From: Ornithomonoglobus_A sp034090805
Lineage (GTDB): Bacteria; Bacillota; Clostridia; UBA1381
Assembly (NCBI GenBank): GCA_034090805.1
Contig: JAXDRV010000007.1
Location: 1-38,277 of the forward strand
Reading direction: 5' to 3'
Length of the DNA stretch: 38,277 nucleotides
Shown here: positions 23,250 through 31,556 of the stretch, piece after piece
Numbering within the stretch: position 1 is the first letter of the stretch
How the letters are laid out: each line of letters opens with the position of its first letter
Notes under the pieces: model-generated
What the model was told of the DNA's origin: nothing
The model's database searches: none
What the model saw: the letters and a program-made list of their open reading frames with translations, nothing else
Made by a program: the position numbers and the translations under genes

Positions 23250-24164
23250 ATGTCGGTAGATTTACTTGTACAGAAAATAAAGGAAAAGGGCAACCCGTCG
23301 GTTGCGGGACTTGACCCGCAGATTTCGTATGTTCCGCAGTATATACGTGAAAAGGCGTATAAGGAATACGGAAAAACATTAAAGGGTGCGTGCGAGGCAA
23401 TATGGGAATTTAACAAAGGTCTTATAGATGCGCTGTATGACGTTGTGCCGGCGGTCAAGCCGCAGAGCGCATTTTACGAAATGTACGGACTTCCCGGTGA
23501 GGAGGTTCTCCACAGAACAATCGCATACGCAAAGGAAAAGGGACTTTATATAATCCTCGATGTAAAGAGAAATGACATAGGCTCAACCGCTGAGGCATAT
23601 TCAAAAGCATATCTCGGAAAAACGGAGATAGACGGCGAGCTTGTTTCGGCGTGCGATGTTGACTGCGTAACCGTCAATCCGTATCTCGGAACGGACGGAG
23701 TTGCTCCGTTTGTTGCGGATTGCAAGGAATACGATAAGGCGATATTTGCGCTTGTTAAGACGTCAAATCCGTCATCGGGCGAGCTTCAGGATCTCGACAG
23801 CGAGGGCAGACACATATATGAGTGCGTGGCACAGAAGGTAAACGACTGGAACAGCGACACGATAGGCAAATCAGGCTACGGTGCAGTCGGTGCGGTTGTC
23901 GGAGCAACATATCCCGAACAGGCTCAGATTTTGAGAAAGCTTATGCCAAAATCCTACTTCCTTGTACCCGGATACGGCGCACAGGGCGGCGGAGCAATGG
24001 GTGTTAAGCCGTGCTTTAACGAGGACGGCTTGGGTGCGATAGTCAATTCCTCAAGAGGAATAATGTGTGCTTACAAAAAGGGAGATTGGAAAGAGGAGCA
24101 GTTTGCAGAGGCGGCAAGAGCCGAAGCACTACGCATGAAGGACGACATCACAAGCGTGCTGTAA
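23250..24164 (+). CDS. pyrF: Orotidine 5'-phosphate decarboxylase (subfamily 2)
   Basis: The enzyme decarboxylates OMP to UMP, the last step. The 304-residue length and the start PSVAGLDPQISYVP place it in the longer subfamily 2 form found in Clostridia and Actinobacteria. The catalytic Asp-Lys array is in LDVKRNDIGSTAEAY, and the phosphate-binding end in YLVPGYGAQGGG-like VPGYGAQGG. The ATG at 23250 has AAAGGA nine bases upstream. pyrE, needed to make OMP, is not in this window. Confidence 0.95.
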   Translation: MSVDLLVQKIKEKGNPSVAGLDPQISYVPQYIREKAYKEYGKTLKGACEAIWEFNKGLIDALYDVVPAVKPQSAFYEMYGLPGEEVLHRTIAYAKEKGLYIILDVKRNDIGSTAEAYSKAYLGKTEIDGELVSACDVDCVTVNPYLGTDGVAPFVADCKEYDKAIFALVKTSNPSSGELQDLDSEGRHIYECVAQKVNDWNSDTIGKSGYGAVGAVVGATYPEQAQILRKLMPKSYFLVPGYGAQGGGAMGVKPCFNEDGLGAIVNSSRGIMCAYKKGDWKEEQFAEAARAEALRMKDDITSVL

Positions 24165-24187
24165 TTGCTGCGGAAGGAGATAAATTA

Positions 24188-24952
24188 ATGAAGAAAACTC
24201 ACAAATGCCAACTTATTAAAAAGAGCGAGCTTATTGACGGAATTTTTGATTTTACGGTAAAGGCTCCCGAAATTGCAGCCGATGTGCAGACGGGGCAGTT
24301 TCTGCATATTCTGTGCGGAAAGGACGCATTTTTGCGCAGACCGATAAGCATATGCGATTCGGACAGCGAAAATGTTCGCTTTATTTTCGAGGTAAAGGGC
24401 AAGGGTACGGAGTATCTGAGTGAATACTGCGAGGGTGATTTTATCGATATAATGGGGCCTCTCGGTCACGGCTTTGAGATTAAGCCGGAATTTAAAAAGC
24501 CGATAATAATCGGCGGCGGCATAGGCGTTTTCCCACTTTACAAGCTGGCAAAGGAGATCAAATCCGATGTATTTCTCGGATTCCGTTCAAAGGACAGAGT
24601 TGTCATGGAGGACGAGTTTAAGGCGGTTTCACGTTCGGTCACGGTCGGAACGGACGACGGCAGCTACGGATATAACGGATATATAGCCGATGAGGCTGCG
24701 AGGTTTATTGACGAAAACGGAGCTGATATTATTTACGCCTGCGGACCTCTGCCGATGCTCAGAGCCGTAAAAAAGCTTGCGGAGGACAGAGGTATACTGT
24801 GTCAGGTTTCGATGGAGCAGAGAATGGGCTGCGGAATAGGTGCATGCCTTGTCTGCACGTGCGAAACGAACAAGCCGGGCATGGACGGACAGGTCAGAGT
24901 GTGCAAGGACGGGCCTGTATTTTATTCGACGGAGGTGACCTTAAATGGCTGA
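24188..24952 (+). CDS. pyrK: Dihydroorotate dehydrogenase electron transfer subunit
   Basis: PyrK carries FAD and a [2Fe-2S] cluster and passes electrons from PyrD to NAD+. The 254-residue protein has the FAD motif LRRPISICD, an NAD-binding ferredoxin-reductase fold (GGGIGVFPLYKLAKE) and four cluster cysteines in MGCGIGACLVCTC and RVCKDGP (C-x4-C-x2-C then C). AAGGAG precedes the ATG. It overlaps pyrD by 8 bp, as usual for this pair. Confidence 0.96.
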   Translation: MKKTHKCQLIKKSELIDGIFDFTVKAPEIAADVQTGQFLHILCGKDAFLRRPISICDSDSENVRFIFEVKGKGTEYLSEYCEGDFIDIMGPLGHGFEIKPEFKKPIIIGGGIGVFPLYKLAKEIKSDVFLGFRSKDRVVMEDEFKAVSRSVTVGTDDGSYGYNGYIADEAARFIDENGADIIYACGPLPMLRAVKKLAEDRGILCQVSMEQRMGCGIGACLVCTCETNKPGMDGQVRVCKDGPVFYSTEVTLNG

Positions 24953-25856
24953 TCTTAAAATCGATTACTGCGGTATTGAATTTAAAAATCCGATAGTCAC
25001 GGCATCGGGAACATTCGGCTTCGGCGAGGAATACGGAGAATATGCCGATTTGTCGGAGTACGGCGGCTTCGGCGCAAAGGGACTTACAAGACAGGCGAGA
25101 GCCGGCAATAAGGCTCCGAGAATTGCTGAAACTCCGAGCGGTATTTTGAACAGCGTCGGACTGCAAAATCCGGGTGTTGAATATTTTGCGTCGGATATAA
25201 TGCCGGAGCTTGCAAAGCTTGATACTCACGTTATTGCCAATATGTCGGGAAATACGATAGAGGAATACTGCGAAATGGCGGAAATCCTGTCCGAAACGGA
25301 TACGGCGGTGATTGAGATGAACGTGTCCTGCCCGAACGTAAAGCACGGCGGACTTGCTTTCGGAACGGATGCTGCGACAGTCTGTGAGCTTACATCGGCG
25401 GTTAAAAAATATTCCAAAAAGCCGCTCGTGGTCAAGCTTTCGCCGAATGTAACGTCAATCACCGATATTGCAAAGGCGGCCGAGGCGGGCGGTGCGGACG
25501 GAGTTTCGCTTATAAATACGCTTCTCGGAATGAAAATAGATATAAATACAAGAAAACCGATACTCGCAAACAATACCGGCGGACTGTCGGGACCGGCTGT
25601 GATGCCGATTGCGGTGAGAATGGTACACCAGGTATACAATGCGGTCAATATACCGATTATCGGCATGGGCGGCGTAATGAGCGGCGCAGACGTGCTTGAA
25701 TTTATGATAGCCGGAGCAAGGCTTGTTGCGCTTGGTACGGGAATGTTTGTAAAGCCCGATCTTATCCTTGAGGTTAAGCGTGATATGGAGGAGTATATGG
25801 ACGCTCACGGCATTAAGGAAATAAGCGAAATAGTCGGAACTCTTACGCTTAACTGA
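24945..25856 (+). CDS. pyrD: Dihydroorotate dehydrogenase, class 1B catalytic subunit
   Basis: PyrD oxidises dihydroorotate to orotate using FMN. The 303-residue protein begins with FKNPIVTASGTFGFG, has catalytic Cys129 in NVSCPNV (class 1 enzymes use Cys), SNTGGLSGP-like NNTGGLSGPAV, and GMGGVMSGADVLEFM near the C-terminus. Pairing with PyrK marks it as the NAD-dependent 1B form. Its stop codon abuts directly the stop codon of the convergent araC-type gene, and I see no hairpin terminator between them. Confidence 0.97.
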   Translation: MADLKIDYCGIEFKNPIVTASGTFGFGEEYGEYADLSEYGGFGAKGLTRQARAGNKAPRIAETPSGILNSVGLQNPGVEYFASDIMPELAKLDTHVIANMSGNTIEEYCEMAEILSETDTAVIEMNVSCPNVKHGGLAFGTDAATVCELTSAVKKYSKKPLVVKLSPNVTSITDIAKAAEAGGADGVSLINTLLGMKIDINTRKPILANNTGGLSGPAVMPIAVRMVHQVYNAVNIPIIGMGGVMSGADVLEFMIAGARLVALGTGMFVKPDLILEVKRDMEEYMDAHGIKEISEIVGTLTLN

Positions 25857-26657
25857 TTATTCGGGATAGCGTCTGTAAGCACTGTGCCTGAATTGCGTGG
25901 GAGTTATGCCAAGCTCACGCTTAAACACATACCCAAAATACGACTGCGAACCAAAGCCTGTCCGAAATGCAATTTCGGACAGCGGCAGCGTGGTTGTGAC
26001 AAGCAGCTTCTGGGCGTTGCATAGCTTTTTGCGCAGCATATACATATGCGGAGTCTGACCCATCACCGATGTGAAAAGACGGTGGAAATATATCGGACTT
26101 ATGTTTAAAAATGATGCAATATCCTCAAGCTGCAAATTTTTTGAATAATTTTTATCCATAAATTTAAGCGCCTCGGTAATTAAGGGATTGCCCGAATTAT
26201 CGGACGCTTTCTTTTTTTCGCTTTCTCGGTATATCCTGTCGATGAGGGTAAAAAGCCTTGCCGCAATATACAGCTCACTTCCCTCAAACGGCTGAGAATA
26301 TGCGCCTATAATATCTGTAAAAAGCTTTTTAAATGCGTCCGTATCCGAAATTTTAAGGCGGCTCGGCACGGAAAAAAGCAGCTCACGCAGCGTCGTATCC
26401 TCTGCTGTGAAATGAACAAACAGGCAGCGAAACGGCAGACGTGTCCTCCGCAGCTGTCCCGGCTTTGCGAATATTATATGCTCGTGAGATATGGCATTCG
26501 GCTCTCCGCCGAAAAACGAAACTCCTCCGTCCTCAACGGGCAGCTCAAGCTCAAAAACGGAAACTCTCCTGTCGCTTGTTTCGGCACAGCCCTTGTGTGC
26601 GGCGGCTGCGTCGTACAAGCCTGCGTTTATAAGCTGCGGCATTTTTGTTATTTCCAT
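25857..26657 (-). CDS. AraC family transcriptional regulator
   Basis: The 266-residue protein has an N-terminal cupin-like sensing region and a C-terminal double helix-turn-helix: LQLEDIASFLNISPIYFHRLF and LSEIAFRTGFGSQSYFGYVFKRE, ending GITPTQFR. Proteins of this layout usually activate sugar-use genes next door, here the divergent dehydratase and SDR pair. The start at 26657 is chosen because AAAGGAG precedes it by nine bases; the extra 45 residues of the longer frame are hydrophobic and AT-rich with no site. Confidence 0.92.
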   Translation of the reverse strand: MEITKMPQLINAGLYDAAAAHKGCAETSDRRVSVFELELPVEDGGVSFFGGEPNAISHEHIIFAKPGQLRRTRLPFRCLFVHFTAEDTTLRELLFSVPSRLKISDTDAFKKLFTDIIGAYSQPFEGSELYIAARLFTLIDRIYRESEKKKASDNSGNPLITEALKFMDKNYSKNLQLEDIASFLNISPIYFHRLFTSVMGQTPHMYMLRKKLCNAQKLLVTTTLPLSEIAFRTGFGSQSYFGYVFKRELGITPTQFRHSAYRRYPE

Positions 26658-26736
26658 TTTGGCGTTCTCCTTTATGTATAAAGTTAAGATTTCTACAAAA
26701 ATAGTTAATTTCGTATCTATAAATAATCCGATAAAC

Positions 26737-26773
26737 ATGATATTATACAAGTATATTGATAATATAATATCAT
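26737..26773. promoter_or_regulatory. Symmetric divergent promoter/operator between araC-type gene and dehydratase
   Basis: ATGATATTATA (26737-26747) and TATAATATCAT (26763-26773) form a perfect 11-bp inverted repeat with a 15-bp spacer. Each arm holds a TATAAT reading outward, one toward each gene, and each would have its -35 region over the other arm, where no good -35 box exists. This suggests two mutually exclusive, activator-dependent promoters. That interpretation is inferred; the repeat is seen directly. Confidence 0.55.
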
Positions 26774-26838
26774 AAGAAAACGAAAAAATCAAGAAAAATC
26801 ATCAGGTGATTGCAAAATGCTTGAAAGGAGTTAAAATT

Positions 26839-27999
26839 ATGAAGGTAACAGACGTAAAAACATTTACCGTTGATTGTTTCCGTACAAATTGGGTGTTTGT
26901 CAAGGTTTATACGGACGAAGGAATAGACGGAGTGGGGGAGGCAACTCTCGAATACAAGGAAAAGGCGCTTATAGGTGCGGTAGAGCATATAAAGGAGTAT
27001 CTTGTCGGAAAAAATCCGCTTGATATTGAAAAGCACTGGCACAGCATCTACAGGGACGCATACTGGAGAGGCGGTGCGGTGCTTATGTCTGCGCTGTCCG
27101 CAGTTGAAACAGCTCTTTGGGATATTTTGGGCAAGACTCTTAATGTACCTGTTTATCAGCTTTTGGGCGGCAGGGTAAACGACAAAGTCAGGATTTACGT
27201 AAACGGCTGGTTTGCCGGAGCGAAAACTCCGTCCGAATTTGCCGAAAAGGCAAAGACTGCCGTTAAGCGTGGAGTTACGGCGATGAAGTGGGATCCGTTT
27301 GGCAAAAGCTATCTGGAAATTTCAAACAAGGATTTGAATACGGCTCTTGAATGTGTAGGAGCGGTTCGTGAGGCTGTCGGAAATGAGGTTGATTTGCTTA
27401 TCGAGGGTCACGGCAGATTTAACATTCCTACGGGAATAAAAATCGCCAAGGAGCTTGAGCAGTTCAAGCCGATGTTCTTTGAGGAGCCTGTTCCTCCCGA
27501 TAATCTCGATGCGCTGCTTGAGGTGAAAAGACGGTCGCCCGTAGCGATTTCGGCAGGGGAAAGACTGTATACACGCTGGGATTATAAGCCGATGTTTGAC
27601 AAAATGGCAGCCGATTACATACAGCCGGATATTTCGCACGCAGGCGGAATTATGGAGCTGAAAAAGCTTGCGGCAGAGGCAGAGTGCAGGTATATTCCGT
27701 TTGCACCGCACAATCCGTCGGGACCTGTTGCGAATGCGGCAACTCTGCAGCTTGCGGCAAGCTGCCCGAATTTCTGTATACTGGAAATCATGTACAGTGA
27801 CGTTGAGTGGAGAAAGGACGTTACAAACGAAAGCCTTGAATACAAGGACGGATACATAACTATACCTGATAAGCCGGGATTGGGAATTGAGATAGACGAA
27901 ACGGAGTGTCTGAAACACCCATACAAGCCCCACACACTGCGCCATTACACAGGTGCGCTGACGGATATTCGCCCGGCAAAGACAGAATTTTATTTTTAA
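26839..27999 (+). CDS. Mandelate racemase/muconate lactonizing enzyme family sugar-acid dehydratase (galactonate dehydratase-like)
   Basis: This enolase-superfamily protein (386 residues) likely dehydrates a sugar acid to a 2-keto-3-deoxy acid. The N-terminal capping domain (VKVYTDEGIDGVGEA) is followed by a TIM barrel with metal ligands in IEGHGRF, FFEEPVPP and SAGERLY, and a distal His in PFAPHNPSGP. The E-x-H in IEGHGRF corresponds to the D-x-H of D-galactonate dehydratase, so it belongs near that group but the exact substrate is open. The ATG at 26839 has AAAGGAG nine bases before it. It is followed after 17 bp by an SDR gene and is divergent from an AraC regulator. Confidence 0.88.
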   Translation: MKVTDVKTFTVDCFRTNWVFVKVYTDEGIDGVGEATLEYKEKALIGAVEHIKEYLVGKNPLDIEKHWHSIYRDAYWRGGAVLMSALSAVETALWDILGKTLNVPVYQLLGGRVNDKVRIYVNGWFAGAKTPSEFAEKAKTAVKRGVTAMKWDPFGKSYLEISNKDLNTALECVGAVREAVGNEVDLLIEGHGRFNIPTGIKIAKELEQFKPMFFEEPVPPDNLDALLEVKRRSPVAISAGERLYTRWDYKPMFDKMAADYIQPDISHAGGIMELKKLAAEAECRYIPFAPHNPSGPVANAATLQLAASCPNFCILEIMYSDVEWRKDVTNESLEYKDGYITIPDKPGLGIEIDETECLKHPYKPHTLRHYTGALTDIRPAKTEFYF

Positions 28000-28016
28000 C
28001 GGAAAGGACTGATATT

Positions 28017-28799
28017 ATGAAAAAAACAGTGCTGATAACAGGTGCATGTGTAAATACCGGCGTGGCAATAGTCGAGAAATTTGCCGGTGAGGGATACAAC
28101 GTGGTTTTTACGGGCAGGGACGAGAAGAAGGTGCGTGATGCCGAGGATATGTATAAGGAAAAATTTCCAAATGTTAGCATTATCGGTTACTGCATAAATT
28201 CTCTGATAAACGAAACAACGGTTGATATTGAGGCGGCTGAAGAAATGTTTGACGAGCTTGACAAAAAGAATATTTTTGTCGAAACGCTTGTATTAAATGC
28301 CGCAGACCAGGGACTGGGCATGGAGATATTTAAAAATCCCGTTACGGATTTTATGCGTGTAATAAATACGAACATGACATGGAATTACTGTATGACGGAG
28401 CTTGCGGCAAAAAGAATGAAGGACAACGGCGGCGGAAATATCATATTTATAAATTCAAACACCGCATACCGTGCAATTCCCAACAGAATCGCCTACTCCG
28501 CATCAAAGGGCGGTCAGCTCGGAATGATGCGCGCGCTTGCGCTTGACTTGGGCAAGTACAATATCCGAGTAAATGCCGTCCTGCCCGGAATGATAAGGAC
28601 GGACAGATGGGACAAAAATCCCGAATTTTACGCAAATGTTCCCTCGCGCTACACGCCTCTCGGAGATGTGGCAACGGGAGAGGATATTGCGGAGGCGATA
28701 TGGTACTTTGCCGCACATTCAAGAAACACTACCGGCGCAGAACTGACGGTGGACGGCGGCAATACCGTTCAGCTTTATCCGATTATACCGAATGAATGA
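28017..28799 (+). CDS. Short-chain dehydrogenase/reductase (SDR)
   Basis: The 260-residue classical SDR has a nucleotide-binding TGACVNTG near the N-terminus, NAAD in LVLNAADQG, catalytic Ser in IFINSNTAY, and Tyr160/Lys164 in AYSASKGG, ending with the usual GAELTVDGGN. It oxidises or reduces a hydroxyl/keto group, plausibly a sugar-derived acid handled with the neighbouring dehydratase. GGAAAGGA precedes the ATG. A transcript end is not evident before the convergent RpiR gene, whose stop lies 17 bp away. Confidence 0.9.
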   Translation: MKKTVLITGACVNTGVAIVEKFAGEGYNVVFTGRDEKKVRDAEDMYKEKFPNVSIIGYCINSLINETTVDIEAAEEMFDELDKKNIFVETLVLNAADQGLGMEIFKNPVTDFMRVINTNMTWNYCMTELAAKRMKDNGGGNIIFINSNTAYRAIPNRIAYSASKGGQLGMMRALALDLGKYNIRVNAVLPGMIRTDRWDKNPEFYANVPSRYTPLGDVATGEDIAEAIWYFAAHSRNTTGAELTVDGGNTVQLYPIIPNE

Positions 28800-28816
28800 T
28801 ATGAGTGCGCCTTGTG

Positions 28817-29650
28817 TTAATATTTCTTTGTTCGGAGTGACATTTCCGTAGACTGTATCGAGCTGCGTGCGCTGTCGCTTCTGCACACAACGTAATAATA
28901 GAGCGCATTGATTATCGCAAGCTGAGCAATTCTCGAATTTAGGCCGAGAATGCTGTATTGGATTTCCCCCGAAGCGGTTGCAAGAACGCAGTCACTGTAT
29001 TTGAGTATGGGTGATTTACCTGTATTCGTTACGGCAATCGTTTTTGCACCGTTTTCGCGGGCGGCGGCAAGCGCTTCGACAACGTCCCGTGACGAGCCTG
29101 AATGTGAAATCCCTATCGCAGCGTCATCCTCACACAGGTGCGATGCGGCGATAGCCTGCATATGGTTGTCGCAGTAGGCGTACACGTCACAGCCGAGCCT
29201 AAGGAATTTATGCTGAAAATCAAGCGCAACGGGCGCAGAATTTCCGAGACCGAACACGCAGAGCCGCTTTGCACCGAGAATAATTTTCGCCGCACGCTCA
29301 AGCTCCTCCGGAGAGAGAGCTTTTTTTGTCATTTCAAGAGTGCAGTATATATCATTCGATACCTTTTCAAAAATATCAAAGCACGAATCCTTTTCAGAAA
29401 TTGTGTCGCTTATTTCCGAGCGTCCCTCCTCCTGCGCAAGCGAAATTTTAAGCTCCTGGTAGCCGCTGCACCCAAGACGCTTCGCAAATCGAACTATTGT
29501 TGCGTCCCCGCAGCCGCATTGCTCCGCAAGCTCACTGATCGAAAGCGGGATTATCGCGCCGGGATTTGCAAAAATCCAGTCGGCGATCTTTTTTTCCGCA
29601 CTTCCCATTTCATTGTAAAGCATTTTGATCCTTAATGTAGTCTTACGCAT
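28817..29650 (-). CDS. MurR/RpiR family transcriptional regulator
   Basis: The 277-residue protein has an N-terminal HTH_6 domain (about residues 1-75, with LSISELAEQCGCGDATIVRFAKRLG) and a C-terminal SIS sugar-phosphate-binding domain (LCVFGLGNSAPVALDF, GISHSGSSRDVVEAL, AVTNTGKSP). Such regulators sense a phosphosugar and mostly repress catabolic genes, here the divergent operon starting at 30136. AAAGGAG lies 14 bases before the ATG at 29650, rather far. A 259-bp palindromic element occupies its leader, so its promoter must lie within or beyond that element. Confidence 0.92.
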   Translation of the reverse strand: MRKTTLRIKMLYNEMGSAEKKIADWIFANPGAIIPLSISELAEQCGCGDATIVRFAKRLGCSGYQELKISLAQEEGRSEISDTISEKDSCFDIFEKVSNDIYCTLEMTKKALSPEELERAAKIILGAKRLCVFGLGNSAPVALDFQHKFLRLGCDVYAYCDNHMQAIAASHLCEDDAAIGISHSGSSRDVVEALAAARENGAKTIAVTNTGKSPILKYSDCVLATASGEIQYSILGLNSRIAQLAIINALYYYVVCRSDSARSSIQSTEMSLRTKKY

Positions 29651-29681
29651 GATTACGCCGTGATCTCCTTTCAAAAATATA

Positions 29682-29940
29682 TTAGGTAATTGTAAAATGT
29701 CGGTTTGGGATTTGAGAGTGTTTTTGAATTTATTCGTACTCAAGCATCCCTTGCGGTAACTCGTCCGAACAAATTCAAAAACACTCTCAAATCCTATAAG
29801 AAATTACACTTTTGAAAGAATTTGTGATGTTTATGCTTGAGTTTCGGCGAGTTCCCGAACGAAGTGAGGGATGTCTGAGTCTAAATTCAAGCAGAAACAT
29901 CTCAAATTCCGAGAAAATATCGAGTTTTACAATCGCCTAA
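29682..29940. repeat. Palindromic element E2: two inverted hairpins with 16-bp terminal inverted repeats
   Basis: The ends TTAGGTAATTGTAAAA (29682-29697) and TTTTACAATCGCCTAA (29925-29940) are inverted repeats with two mismatches. Inside are two large hairpins: 29708-29731 with 29771-29794 (24 bp perfect, 39-nt loop), and 29818-29844 with 29883-29909 (27 bp, three mismatches, 38-nt loop). The second hairpin is a diverged reverse-complement copy of the first: both loops carry an ACTCA..CATCCCT and an AACTCG block. The element has no coding frame of note. It looks like a non-autonomous mobile element with a diverged internal duplication. It is unrelated by sequence to E1. Confidence 0.82.
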
Positions 29941-29954
29941 AAACATATCTCATA

Positions 29955-29971
29955 ATGAAAACATTTTTCAT
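29955..29971. promoter_or_regulatory. Palindrome ATGAAAACATTTTTCAT, candidate RpiR operator 1
   Basis: TGAAAA-CAT-TTTTCA is a perfect inverted repeat of the type used by several RpiR family regulators. It lies 15 bp beyond element E2, on the operon side. Confidence 0.55.
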
Positions 29972-30008
29972 ACATATTCTATCATAAATACCCGTAATTG
30001 TCAATGAA

Positions 30009-30033
30009 TGAAAATATTTTTTAAAAAATTTCA
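30009..30033. promoter_or_regulatory. Imperfect TGAAA...TTTCA palindrome, candidate operator 2
   Basis: A 25-bp AT-rich segment begins TGAAAAT and ends ATTTCA, directly upstream of the operon -35 box. It is less symmetric than the other two and could be chance in this AT-rich stretch. Confidence 0.35.
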
Positions 30034-30041
30034 AAAAGGGG

Positions 30042-30070
30042 TTGAAAAATATTTTTATTTATGATAGAAT
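30042..30070 (+). promoter_or_regulatory. Promoter of the seven-gene catabolic operon
   Basis: TTGAAA (30042-30047) and TAGAAT (30065-30070) are separated by 17 bp. The predicted start near 30077 lies between operator candidates 2 and 3. Confidence 0.7.
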
Positions 30071-30094
30071 ATAAAATAACAAATGAAACAAAAA

Positions 30095-30109
30095 TGAAAA
30101 TAATTTTCA
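30095..30109. promoter_or_regulatory. Palindrome TGAAAATAATTTTCA, candidate RpiR operator 3
   Basis: A perfect 7-bp inverted repeat around a central A lies just downstream of the predicted transcription start, a position suited to repression of the operon. Confidence 0.6.
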
Positions 30110-30135
30110 AAAAATAATGAAAGGACGCACAGGCT

Positions 30136-31539
30136 ATGCTTGATTACAAAATCAAAATCGGCTTGATTCCCGAAAGACGTCAGCTTGCCGACGAGGCAAC
30201 GAGAAAGGGGATTTTTGAGCCGGCAAAGGCTAAGGAGAGAAAAGATAAGGCGGTAAGCTATATCAAGGAGCATTTCAGCGATGAAAACACGGAGTTTATC
30301 GATTTGGAATGGCTCAATGATGAGGGCTTGCTGTCAAGGGTAAGTCAATGCGAAGCTGTAAAGGAGGAATTTACACGCAGGGGCGTTGATGCGATTTTTA
30401 TAATTAACTGCAACTTCGGAAACGAGGAGGCGGCGGGGCAGATAGCCAAAATGATGAATTTGCCGGTGCTTTTGTGGGGGCCGCAGGACGATGTATTCGA
30501 GGCGGACGGCATGAGATACACCGACAGTCAGTGCGGACTGTTTGCGATAAGCAAGCAGTTAAGACGCTTCAATATTCCGTTTTCGTACATAGAAAACTGC
30601 CGTATTGAGGATAAGGTATTTGCCGAGGGGCTTGAGCAATTCCTGTCCGTAGTCTGCATGGTAAAGAATTTCCGCAGCTTAAGAGCGGCGCAGGTCGGAA
30701 CAAGACTCAATCCGTTTAAGAGCGTTATGGCAAACGAGCTTGAGCTTACCGAAAAATTCGGAATAAATATTTCGACTGTAAACATGACGTTGATGACGGA
30801 AAAGCTGAACAGGCTGCTTAAGGAAAAGATGGCGGAGCTTGATAAAGAGGCAGAGGAGATAAAGGCAAGGTATGATGTCGGAGAGCTTGACGATGAGCTT
30901 TTAAGGAAGATGCTTGTTTTTGTTCATGCATACAAGGAGGTATTTGAGGAAACGGACGCAGATGTGCTGCTGAGCGAGTGCTGGACGTGCATGCCTCAGG
31001 CATTCGGCGCAAATCCGTGCCTTGCGATGAGCATACTTTACGATATGGGATATATTGTAACGTGCGAATCAGATCTTCACGGAGCGATAAGTCAGGCGCT
31101 GCTGATGTGTGCGTCAAGAGGTACGGCTAAGCCGCTGTTCGGTGAGTTTACGACACGTCACCCGTCAAATAAAAATGCGGAGCTTTTGTGGCACTGCGGG
31201 CCGTTCCCGTATTCGTCAAAGCATGAAAGTGCAAAAGCAAGGCTGTTTAACACTAAGCCAAGCTTCAGAGTAAAAGACGGACGGTATACGATAGCAAGGT
31301 TCCAGGGCGACAAAGGAAAGTACACTCTTCTCGGCGGTGAGTTTAACACCACAGACGGCCCGGATACATTCGGAACGTACCTTTGGGCGGAATTTGAGGA
31401 TCTGCCGCATATCGAAAGAAAGCTGATTGAAGGTCCGTACATACATCACATGAGCGAGCTGTACGGCGGCTATGCAGATGTGCTTAAGGAATTTTGCAAA
31501 TATATACCCAATTTAGAGTATGACGATATAAATAATTAA
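30136..31539 (+). CDS. L-fucose/L-arabinose isomerase family protein
   Basis: The 467-residue protein fits the broad FucI/AraA isomerase superfamily: a Rossmann-like N-terminal part (KIGLIPERR, GVDAIFIINCNFGNEEAAGQ, LPVLLWGP), a middle domain with ECWTCMPQAFGANPCLAMS and CESDLHGAISQAL, and a C-terminal part with a histidine in LLWHCGPFP. Many relatives interconvert aldoses and ketoses using a metal held by Glu/Asp/His. It is a remote member, not FucI or AraA proper, so the sugar is unknown. It is the first gene of the operon, with AAAGGACG before the ATG. Confidence 0.85.
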   Translation: MLDYKIKIGLIPERRQLADEATRKGIFEPAKAKERKDKAVSYIKEHFSDENTEFIDLEWLNDEGLLSRVSQCEAVKEEFTRRGVDAIFIINCNFGNEEAAGQIAKMMNLPVLLWGPQDDVFEADGMRYTDSQCGLFAISKQLRRFNIPFSYIENCRIEDKVFAEGLEQFLSVVCMVKNFRSLRAAQVGTRLNPFKSVMANELELTEKFGINISTVNMTLMTEKLNRLLKEKMAELDKEAEEIKARYDVGELDDELLRKMLVFVHAYKEVFEETDADVLLSECWTCMPQAFGANPCLAMSILYDMGYIVTCESDLHGAISQALLMCASRGTAKPLFGEFTTRHPSNKNAELLWHCGPFPYSSKHESAKARLFNTKPSFRVKDGRYTIARFQGDKGKYTLLGGEFNTTDGPDTFGTYLWAEFEDLPHIERKLIEGPYIHHMSELYGGYADVLKEFCKYIPNLEYDDINN

Positions 31540-31556
31540 TATCAAGGAGGATTATC

